Of a stretch of 64,000 nucleotides of DNA, positions 56,263 to 64,000 are shown one piece after another. This DNA comes from an uncultured Bartonella sp. Its GTDB lineage: Bacteria > Pseudomonadota > Alphaproteobacteria > Rhizobiales > Rhizobiaceae. The stretch spans positions 248,001 through 312,000 of the forward strand of contig NZ_CAMLFE010000004.1 in assembly GCF_946479275.1 (NCBI RefSeq), given 5' to 3'. Each line of letters starts with the position of its first letter. Position 1 is the first letter of the stretch. The notes beneath the pieces were generated by a model that ran no database searches, was not told the DNA's origin, and saw only the letters and a program-made list of their open reading frames with translations. A program made the position numbers and the translations under genes.

Positions 56263-56774
56263 GCCAAGGCTTTCAAACGGTTTTCAAGGCTGTTGCGGTT
56301 ATGGGCGTGGCAAATTGCAATAGCCAAGGCGTCAGCTGCGTCACTTGAATCGAAATTGGCTCGCGGCATCAAAACCTTCACCATCATATGGATTTGTTGC
56401 TTTTCGCCGTGCCCTACACCGATAACCGCTTTTTTTATTGAATTCGGTGCATATTCGGCAACCGGCAAACCAGCCTGCGCCGGCGCTAATAATGCAATGC
56501 CGCGCGCTTGACCCAGTTTCAATGTGGCTGTCGCGTCCTTGTTGACAAAAGTTTGCTCGACAGCTGCTTCCTCGGGCATATAGGAATGGATAATTTCCGA
56601 GAGCCCGTCATAAAGCGTCGATAATCTTGCTGCCAAGCTTAACCGGTCATCCGAGCGGATTGTGCCGGATGTGATAAACTTCAAACTGTTCCCCGCAGTT
56701 TCTATGACGCCATATCCTGTCCGTCTTAGACCGGGGTCTATACCAATAATACGAATCGCTTCTGCCATAACCAA
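56259..56774 (-). CDS. ruvC: Crossover junction endodeoxyribonuclease RuvC
   Basis: [42 protein letters not shown]. Confidence 0.98.
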   Translation of the reverse strand: MVMAEAIRIIGIDPGLRRTGYGVIETAGNSLKFITSGTIRSDDRLSLAARLSTLYDGLSEIIHSYMPEEAAVEQTFVNKDATATLKLGQARGIALLAPAQAGLPVAEYAPNSIKKAVIGVGHGEKQQIHMMVKVLMPRANFDSSDAADALAIAICHAHNRNSLENRLKALA

Positions 56775-56842
56775 TGCATAAAAGTTTTCACTCCGCTTTT
56801 GTAGCAGAATGTGAACAAAAAGGAAACAAAATGAATAGCAGG

Positions 56843-57361
56843 TTAATTATGTTGAAAGGCTGCTTTGATTCGGTCGATCTGTTTGCTCACCGGATTGGCG
56901 GAGACATTTTGTCCGCTCATAACGCCTTCAACATCGTGATCCATATGGCGCACGCGTTCTTCTATGCGTAGTGACAGTTCTACCAGATTTTTGAATTTTT
57001 CCGGAAGTTCTTCAAAATGTGCGTTTTCACCGATCAGCGAAGGGGTGTCGAGACAGACTTTTGCTTTTTCCTGTGCAATCTGTTCCTTGGACATTTCTTT
57101 TTCACGTGCTGCCCGAAACAACAACAGCCACGAAGCCACCTGCATAAGGCGTGTACTCATGCGCATGGCTTCGGCTGCATAAAGGGAAGACGCCTCGCCT
57201 GAGAGAATGCGCGAAGCAATTTTACCTTCGCCGTCGATGTAGGCGGCTGTTTGTTCGATTAATGACATTCCCTCATCATAAAGGTGGGAAAATGCATTAT
57301 CGAATGCTCCATGCTCGAACATGACAATCATGTTGTCGTTATGAGAATTTTGCGGTTGCAA
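56843..57361 (-). CDS. DUF1465 / RcdA-like protein
   Basis: [34 protein letters not shown]...[24 protein letters not shown]. Confidence 0.88.
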   Translation of the reverse strand: MQPQNSHNDNMIVMFEHGAFDNAFSHLYDEGMSLIEQTAAYIDGEGKIASRILSGEASSLYAAEAMRMSTRLMQVASWLLLFRAAREKEMSKEQIAQEKAKVCLDTPSLIGENAHFEELPEKFKNLVELSLRIEERVRHMDHDVEGVMSGQNVSANPVSKQIDRIKAAFQHN

Positions 57362-57731
57362 CCCACTTACTCCGACTTTTCTTAATCAATAGATATAATG
57401 GCAGATTAAAGATCTTTTCAGCCCATTGTTCCATTCGGTTTATGCAGCAAGAGAAAATTGCACTTTTATTAGTGTTTTCGCAACGAAATCCTTAACGCAA
57501 GGTTAACAACGCCGAAACCATAGTTAAGACAGGTGTTTAAAAGATTTATCCGAACCGTGTCGGCCTCTTGGGGCTTCTATCAGCTTTAATCACCGGCACC
57601 TAAGTTTATTTCGTGGGTGGTTGGTTATCCATCACCCGTTATTTTATCCGGCACTTTTTTGTAGGTTGGATTTTTACCCGCGTTGTTTCAAAAAAATCAT
57701 CTTGTTCAGGAAAACATTTCAGCAGCTATTT

Positions 57732-58934
57732 TCAAGCTTTTTGCCAATCGTTTCCGGTGATATTGGCGTTTATAAGATTTGCAGGCTCGGCTATGACAGG
57801 GGCTTTCACGCCAGCAGGAGTGGAAGAAACGACTTCGAGCTTCTTTGTCGTAAATTTTATCCATTCGAAATAATAGGCAACTGCGAACTGGATAACGATG
57901 CCGGTGGTCAACAACAGTGTGTCATAGTAAAGCCCGCCGGGATTGACGACCTTCAAAACCTGACCGGCCATTGCAAGAACTGTACCGGTTACAAAAACCG
58001 CAAGGCTATGTTTACCGAGTATGGCAAGCGGATGGTTGGCATCCACTTTTGCTATCCGGTTCAACGGATGAATGGCGACAATAAGATAGGCGAGAGCCAA
58101 AATATGGAACAGCCGTGGCAGAGAAAGAAAAGTTTTATTGAAACCGGCGAGCGTCGCGGGAAGTCCCATTGTCGGATTAATCCACCACCAGCCAAGGCGT
58201 ACCCATAGACATGAAATGACAAGATAACCGGCTGCAATGAACAAAAACAAAGGGTGACGGGGCAAATGTCCGCCCCTTTTGACATAAAGCGTCAACGAAA
58301 AGCCGATGACAAATAATAATTGCCATGAAAGCGGGTTCAAAAACCATACACCCTTTGTCGGATAATTATGTGGTGCAATGCCGTAAAACCCTGCAATGAT
58401 ATAGATTGCAATAGACAAAACTATCAATAATTTGAGTGATTTGTTGGCAAGATAGAGCATGAAAGGTGTCGCGAGAATTAAAACCAGATAGAGCGACAGA
58501 ATGTTGTTATAACCGAGTTGGTGACCAAGTGTTACGAGCCCCAGCAATGACTGTGCAGGATCTTTCAACAAAGACGGTATATTGTTGACATTCAAAAATT
58601 CCGGCCGGTGAAAGAATGTAGCCGCACTGACGAAAATGGACAAACTTACCAAAGTCGTCAGAATATGGGCAGAATAAAGGGTTGCCGAACGGCGCAAGAG
58701 TTTCAACGAAATAAGAAGGCGATTTTGGCCAAAAAATTTGCTGCCATAAGCGAGAGCAACCGAAATTCCCGAAATCAGGACAAAGGCTTCAGCAGAATCG
58801 GAAAAGCCGAAATGTTTATGGGTGAGCCATTCATAGATCGTACCAGGCACATGATTTATAAAAATCGTTAACAACGCTAATGCGCGAAACACATCAATAC
58901 GGGTGTCCCTTTTAGACGTTGTCATTTGCGCCAT
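57732..58934 (-). CDS. OpgC-family membrane protein
   Basis: TRIDVFRALALLTIFINHVPGTIYEWLTHKHFGFSDSAEAFVLISGISVALAYG; ~10 TMs. Confidence 0.92.
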   Translation of the reverse strand: MAQMTTSKRDTRIDVFRALALLTIFINHVPGTIYEWLTHKHFGFSDSAEAFVLISGISVALAYGSKFFGQNRLLISLKLLRRSATLYSAHILTTLVSLSIFVSAATFFHRPEFLNVNNIPSLLKDPAQSLLGLVTLGHQLGYNNILSLYLVLILATPFMLYLANKSLKLLIVLSIAIYIIAGFYGIAPHNYPTKGVWFLNPLSWQLLFVIGFSLTLYVKRGGHLPRHPLFLFIAAGYLVISCLWVRLGWWWINPTMGLPATLAGFNKTFLSLPRLFHILALAYLIVAIHPLNRIAKVDANHPLAILGKHSLAVFVTGTVLAMAGQVLKVVNPGGLYYDTLLLTTGIVIQFAVAYYFEWIKFTTKKLEVVSSTPAGVKAPVIAEPANLINANITGNDWQKA

Positions 58935-59137
58935 GGAATTGAAATCCCTGCTTACTACGATTAATCAGATAAAAAACGTTTTTGCGTCATTATCTGATTT
59001 GTAGCCAAATTGGAGTCGAAATTGAGGACAGCACAATCACATTTCTTTCCAGAGTGAAATCATTGTAAGAAATGGTTAGGGGGAAAATGTTACAATCGCC
59101 CTAATTCGTCCTTTTTATAGACCTAAACGATATTGCC

Positions 59138-59797
59138 ATGAGTAAAGATACAAATCGCCTATTTCCAAGACTTGTGATGACGCTTGATCTGCGCCGCAAT
59201 ATAACAGCGGATTTTCTCATGGATGTTCTGGATAATGGCGATTTTGCCAGTCTCATTGTTTATGATTCGCAAAATGACCCTACATTTTTGCAGCAACAGG
59301 CAGAATTGATTGTTGATAGAATTGAAGCAAAATCCGTTGCTTTTCTTGTCGCAAATGACAGCCGGATTGCCGGACGTATTCATGCTGATGGCGTCCATCT
59401 TGAGGGCAAGGTTGAAGAGCTCCGCTCCCTCCTTGATCGTCGGCACAATTCGATGATTGTCGGCTTTGGCAATTTGCGCGACAAGCACATGGCAATGACA
59501 AGCGGTGAGTGCGAGCCTGATTATCTGATGTTCGGCAAACTCGGTGCTGATAAAAAACCGGCGCCCCATCCGCGCAATATCACACTTTCATCCTGGTGGG
59601 CGGAAGTTATGGAAATTCCGGCTATTGTCCAGGCCGGTTCCGACATTGCCACTTTCCCTGAAGTTCTTGCAACGAAAGCAGAATTTATTGCGGTGGAAGA
59701 GATGATTTTCGGCCATGACAATCCACAACATATCCTACGCGAGATTACCCGCCTGATTGAAGAAAGTGGTGGCTTCGACGGGGAGCCAGTTGAATGA
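59138..59797 (+). CDS. Divergent thiamine-phosphate-synthase-like protein
   Basis: TIM-barrel ThiE-like pattern (IAGRIHADGVHLEG...PDYLMFGKLGADKKPAPHPRN) but canonical substrate motifs altered. Confidence 0.7.
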   Translation: MSKDTNRLFPRLVMTLDLRRNITADFLMDVLDNGDFASLIVYDSQNDPTFLQQQAELIVDRIEAKSVAFLVANDSRIAGRIHADGVHLEGKVEELRSLLDRRHNSMIVGFGNLRDKHMAMTSGECEPDYLMFGKLGADKKPAPHPRNITLSSWWAEVMEIPAIVQAGSDIATFPEVLATKAEFIAVEEMIFGHDNPQHILREITRLIEESGGFDGEPVE

Positions 59798-60777
59798 AGT
59801 TATTCGCAAGCAAACTCCTCGGGCTTGTTTTATTGGCGTCTTTGGCCGGTTTCCAATTGGCGGAAGCTCAGGAAGCACGTTCCGATAAGGGGGCAAAACC
59901 CGTTTCACCCAAACAGACGGGCGAGGATTATCTTAAAGCCGGCCAGTATGACAGTGCTTATGATAATTATATGGCGGGTAATTATAAAACAGCATTTCTG
60001 GAAGCCTTGAAAAGGGGTGAAGAAGGCGACGCTACCGCTCAAACACTTCTGGGGCGGATGTATATGGAAGGTTATGCCGTTGCAATTGACGGGGCACGGG
60101 CGGCATTATGGTTTGGAAGAGCTGCCAAACAAGGCGACCCGCAGGCAGAATTGCGTTACGGGCTTTTGCTTTTTAACGGAACTTATGTTCCGAAAGACCC
60201 GTCGACAGGCGAAGAATATATCAAACGCGCGGTTGATGCCGGTGTACCGGAATCCTATTTTTATTACGGCCAATTATTGTTGAACAAATCCCAAGACGAT
60301 GATGCTCTGGAAACGAGCCTCGGTTATTTCCTGAAAGGGGCTTCGCGCGGTGATCCGGATTCGGCTTTCGCAGCAAGCCAGATTCTCGCACGGGGTACAC
60401 CAAAACGCCCACGTGATGATAATAGTGCGCGCAAATTGCTGGAAGCAGCTTCGGCAAAAGATCATGTTCCGGCACAAATAACATTGGCCAAATGGATGGT
60501 TGAAGGACGCGGTGGTCCGCAAGATTATGAAGGTGCATTCAACCTGTTGCTGATGGATGCAAGCAGGATGATTGCACCGGCCCAGATCAATCTTGCAAGG
60601 CTCTATCGCGACGGGATCGGAACCGAAGGGGATATTGTAAAAGCCGCAGCTTGGTATATGGTAGCCAAACAGGCTAAAATGGAAGCCCCCGATCTCGAAA
60701 CTATGTTGGAAGGCATGTCAGATGAGCAATTGGCAACAGCCCGCCAAAAAGCTGAACAGCTTATGCCGACACTTTAA
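59794..60777 (+). CDS. Secreted Sel1-like repeat protein
   Basis: Signal peptide; repeats such as GDATAQTLLGRMYMEG, AALWFGRAAKQGDPQAELRYGLLLF; 4-bp overlap with previous gene. Confidence 0.92.
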   Translation: MKLFASKLLGLVLLASLAGFQLAEAQEARSDKGAKPVSPKQTGEDYLKAGQYDSAYDNYMAGNYKTAFLEALKRGEEGDATAQTLLGRMYMEGYAVAIDGARAALWFGRAAKQGDPQAELRYGLLLFNGTYVPKDPSTGEEYIKRAVDAGVPESYFYYGQLLLNKSQDDDALETSLGYFLKGASRGDPDSAFAASQILARGTPKRPRDDNSARKLLEAASAKDHVPAQITLAKWMVEGRGGPQDYEGAFNLLLMDASRMIAPAQINLARLYRDGIGTEGDIVKAAAWYMVAKQAKMEAPDLETMLEGMSDEQLATARQKAEQLMPTL

Positions 60778-60905
60778 ATTTCAGGCATGTCCTTAAATTT
60801 GAAGCCGCCCCTTGCTTAAAGCCTTTTTTTATGGTCTTGAACACGTTAATTGAGGGCATTTTCAAATGTCCTTATTCCACAATAATCTAATGTCGGATGA
60901 AAAAT

Positions 60906-61469
60906 ATGAAGATTAATGGCAATGAAATTCGCCCGGGCAATGTGATTGAACATAATGGCAGCCTCTGGGTTGCAGTCAAATGCAATGCAGTCAAACCGGG
61001 AAAAGGTGGTGCATTCAATCAGGTCGAATTGAAGAATCTGCTTGATGGAACAAAATTGAATGAACGTTTCCGCGCGGCTGAAACTGTTGAAAAAGTGAGA
61101 CTTGAACAGAAGGACTATACTTTCCTTTACGAGCAGGGTGACGCACTTGTTTTCATGGATTCAGAAACTTTCGAGCAACTTGAATTGCAGAAAGATTTTG
61201 TTGGCGAGCGTGCAGCGTTCCTTCAGGATGGCATGAAGGTCACGGTTGAACTTTATGAAGAAAAGCCGATCGGTATCGATTTGCCCGATCAGGTTACATT
61301 GACAATTACCGATGCCGATCCGGTTGTGAAAGGCCAGACGGCTGCTTCTTCCTATAAACCGGCTGTTCTGGAAAATGGCATCCGCATTCTTGTTCCGCCG
61401 TTTATTTCAGCAGGCGAGAAGGTTGTTGTCGATACAAACGAGCTTAGTTATCTGCGTCGTGCAGATTAA
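60906..61469 (+). CDS. efp: Elongation factor P (ATG at 60906; alternative 60897)
   Basis: [45 protein letters not shown]. Confidence 0.98.
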   Translation: MKINGNEIRPGNVIEHNGSLWVAVKCNAVKPGKGGAFNQVELKNLLDGTKLNERFRAAETVEKVRLEQKDYTFLYEQGDALVFMDSETFEQLELQKDFVGERAAFLQDGMKVTVELYEEKPIGIDLPDQVTLTITDADPVVKGQTAASSYKPAVLENGIRILVPPFISAGEKVVVDTNELSYLRRAD

Positions 61470-61480
61470 GGATTGGTCTG

Positions 61481-62272
61481 ATGGCGCGTTCAGCGATAAT
61501 GAATGTCATGGTACAAGCGGCAATGAAAGCGGGGCGGTCGCTTGCCCGTGACTATGGTGAGGTACAAAATCTTCAGGTGTCTTTGAAAGGCCCGGCCGAT
61601 TATGTGAGTCAGGCTGATCGGCGCGCCGAAGATATTGTCAGGACAGAGCTTTTGAAAGCACGTCCGGATTATTGCTTTCTCATGGAAGAATCGGGCGAGA
61701 TCAACGGTAGCGACACCCAACATCGTTTTATTGTCGACCCGCTTGATGGAACAACCAATTTCCTTCATGGCATTCCGTTCTTCGGCGTGTCGATTGCATT
61801 GGAACGTCAGGGGCAGATTGTTGCCGGTGTGATTTATAATCCGGCATTGGATGAGCTCTTTACCGCCGAACGCGGTGGTGGCGTGTTTTTAAATGACAGA
61901 CGCATGCGGGTTGCCAATCGTCGCAAGCTTGAAGATTGCGTTATCGGCACAGGTATTCCTCATCTTGGCCGTGGCCGTCACGGTGAATATCTTGTCGAAT
62001 TACGCAATGTGATGGCCGAAGTGGCCGGTATCCGGCGCATGGGGGCGGCGGCAGTTGATCTTGCTTATGTTGCAGCCGGTCGGCTCGACGGTTTCTGGGA
62101 AGATAATCTACAGCCATGGGATATGGCGGCCGGCCTTTTGATGGTTCGGGAAGCCGGTGGCTTTGTCAGTGACAAGGATGGTGGGCAGAATATCTTCGGG
62201 AAAAAGAATATTGTTGCCGGAAACGAGCTTATTCATAAAGCACTGATGAAGACGATCAAAAAACCGATCTGA
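61481..62272 (+). CDS. suhB: Inositol monophosphatase family protein
   Basis: FIVDPLDGTTNFLHGIPFFGVSIAL; WEDNLQPWDMAAGLLMVREAGG. Confidence 0.97.
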   Translation: MARSAIMNVMVQAAMKAGRSLARDYGEVQNLQVSLKGPADYVSQADRRAEDIVRTELLKARPDYCFLMEESGEINGSDTQHRFIVDPLDGTTNFLHGIPFFGVSIALERQGQIVAGVIYNPALDELFTAERGGGVFLNDRRMRVANRRKLEDCVIGTGIPHLGRGRHGEYLVELRNVMAEVAGIRRMGAAAVDLAYVAAGRLDGFWEDNLQPWDMAAGLLMVREAGGFVSDKDGGQNIFGKKNIVAGNELIHKALMKTIKKPI

Positions 62273-62308
62273 CGGACAAGCTTTGTTCAGAAATTTTTAT
62301 CAAATTCC

Positions 62309-62341
62309 ATTCCCGCTTTTTTGAAAGCGGGAATTTTTTTG
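62309..62341 (+). terminator. Rho-independent terminator after suhB
   Basis: ATTCCCGCTTT TTTG AAAGCGGGAATTTTTTT. Confidence 0.9.
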
Positions 62342-62387
62342 GGCGAAATCTTGCACATACTTGCTTCGCTTGAGATATTCGCTCACC

Positions 62388-63710
62388 TCATAAATCGTCG
62401 CCAGCCGCGGCTTGCTCTTTTTTCAAACGGTAGCGGGCAACAAGCGAGCGTATTGGATCGGGAACAATAAAGCTTGGATGGCTGTTCTCACGAATGAAGC
62501 GGATTTCTTCATTATTATCACCAGAAATGAAATCGGCCGCATAAAATCCGAGATATGTACCTTTTGCTACGCCAACGCCGTTACAGCCATTCAAAACCAT
62601 GATGTTTTCGGCAGGTTTATGGAAAACATAATTCTGGTTGAGAGTAACGGCAATCATTCCGCCCCATGTGAATTCGAACGGAATATGGGAAAGCATAGGA
62701 AAACGGTTCTCGAACGAACGCCTGTGGTGGGTCAAGGCGGAGTCGAGATCATCTTTTGAAGTTGTCAATGTTGGTGCAAAACGCAATATATTACGAATAA
62801 AGATGCGGTGGTCGGGTGTATAGCGCACTGTTGTGCCTGCCGGATGAGCCGAGGTAATGCCCCAAGGTTTTACATTGGAAAAATACTTTTCGACATCACT
62901 AGCCTCAAGCGGTTTTGTCAGGCTGGCATAAGTGTAAACGGGCGCAAGACGGTGCTTTTCATAGCCGAATTCACTGTTGAAAATATTGCCCGCCTCGAAG
63001 ATAAATTTTGCCGTAATACGCCCGCGGGCAGTTCTAATCACATGGTTGGAACCATAAGTGATTTCTGTAACGGGTGTTTGTTCAAAAAGGCTGACAGAAG
63101 GTGGCAAAGCTTTAGCGATACCACGGATAAGTGCGGCAGGGTTAACAAGAACATTGCCCTTTGTATAAATTGCCCGTTGATAATAGGTAGTTCCCAATCG
63201 TTTTGCTAAATCGTCTCCGGCAATATCCTGATAATCAAACCCGTCATTTTTGAGTTGTTTGGCAAAATGATCAAGATTGCCGAGGTTATTTGTTTCGCGG
63301 GCGGCCATATATTTACCGCTTTCCTGCCAATCACAGGAAATAGCATGATGGTCTTTGAAATCACGCAGACGCTTTATGGCAAATTTATTCAATGCATAAA
63401 GCCGCTGGTCATGATCGGGGGTTGTTTTGCCACCATCCACATTGTGCGGTACATCAATGATAAAACCGGCATTCCGCCCCGAAGTCCCTTCGCCAACTTT
63501 GAGTGCATCAATGACGGCAATCTTTGCATCCGGTTGCCGTTCGGCCAGCCGATGAGCTAAAGAAAGGCCAATAAAGCCCGCTCCGATAATCACAAAATCA
63601 AAGTCTTTATCGTCTTCAAAGCTTATGCCAATCGTCTGGTCGTGATCGGGTGATGTGGCAAACCAACCTGAAATGCCGTCGATTTTCGGCTCCACGCGAA
63701 TCTGAACCAT
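62388..63710 (-). CDS. FAD-dependent oxidoreductase (DAO family)
   Basis: DFVIIGAGFIGLSLAHRLAERQPDAKIAVIDA dinucleotide-binding motif; GTSGRNAGFI. Confidence 0.93.
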   Translation of the reverse strand: MVQIRVEPKIDGISGWFATSPDHDQTIGISFEDDKDFDFVIIGAGFIGLSLAHRLAERQPDAKIAVIDALKVGEGTSGRNAGFIIDVPHNVDGGKTTPDHDQRLYALNKFAIKRLRDFKDHHAISCDWQESGKYMAARETNNLGNLDHFAKQLKNDGFDYQDIAGDDLAKRLGTTYYQRAIYTKGNVLVNPAALIRGIAKALPPSVSLFEQTPVTEITYGSNHVIRTARGRITAKFIFEAGNIFNSEFGYEKHRLAPVYTYASLTKPLEASDVEKYFSNVKPWGITSAHPAGTTVRYTPDHRIFIRNILRFAPTLTTSKDDLDSALTHHRRSFENRFPMLSHIPFEFTWGGMIAVTLNQNYVFHKPAENIMVLNGCNGVGVAKGTYLGFYAADFISGDNNEEIRFIRENSHPSFIVPDPIRSLVARYRLKKEQAAAGDDL

Positions 63711-63759
63711 AGTCTGGCCTGTTTTTTAATTCCTGTATTTTCTTTTCCCGGAATTGTTG

Positions 63760-64000
63760 TCAATGCGAGAATTGGAGTTTTGCCAAGCGCGCATAAAGGC
63801 CGTTTTGAGCAACCAGTTCGTCATGCGTGCCTTCTTCGACAATAGCACCTTTATCGAGAACAACAATTCTGTCGGCTTTCAAAACTGTTGCCAAACGGTG
63901 GGCAATAACCAGTGTTGTGCGATTTTTCATTAAGCCTTCAAGTGCTCTTTGTACAAGCATCTCGTTTTCCGCATCAAGTGCGGATGTTGCTTCATCGAGA
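63760..64000 (-). CDS. ABC exporter ATPase C-terminus (MsbA-like; runs off window)
   Basis: [62 protein letters not shown]. Confidence 0.95.
   Translation of the reverse strand, partial: LDEATSALDAENEMLVQRALEGLMKNRTTLVIAHRLATVLKADRIVVLDKGAIVEEGTHDELVAQNGLYARLAKLQFSH

Noticed and set aside
57621-58208. 195-aa plus-strand ORF opposite opgC
   Set aside because: Overlaps the well-supported OpgC membrane protein; sequence not protein-like

Overview
The window is a gene-dense alphaproteobacterial chromosome segment. Its gene content and order fit Rhizobiales, and moderate GC plus an Omp2b-like porin suggest a Bartonella/Brucella-type lineage (inference only). It is mostly housekeeping: leuS (3' end), lptE, transaldolase, priA, atpHAGDC, a MarR/MFS/HlyD efflux cassette, livHMGF plus binding protein, ispG, a YigZ-family gene, a polyprenyl synthase, mtgA, rpmF, an SUV3/MgpS-like helicase, S4 protein, ferredoxin, carD, rpoH, a CDF transporter, an M48 protease, thiamine pyrophosphokinase, an ABC-F gene, gapR (DUF2312), N-formylglutamate amidohydrolase, DUF1036, pyk, zapA, DUF4164, tkt-gap-pgk-fba, a porin, an orphan amino-acid binding protein, ybgC-ruvBAC, rcdA-like DUF1465, opgC, a divergent ThiE-like gene, Sel1-repeat protein, efp, suhB, an FAD oxidoreductase and an ABC exporter fragment. 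I saw no rRNA, tRNA, CRISPR array, transposase or prophage. I found no convincing new multi-gene system. The best leads are a decayed minus-strand gene at about 11.92-12.53 kb, a strong hairpin splitting atpD from atpC, a ThiE-like protein lacking canonical motifs, lineage-specific small proteins between priA and atpH, and two apparent synteny breaks (after lptE and after ybgC).
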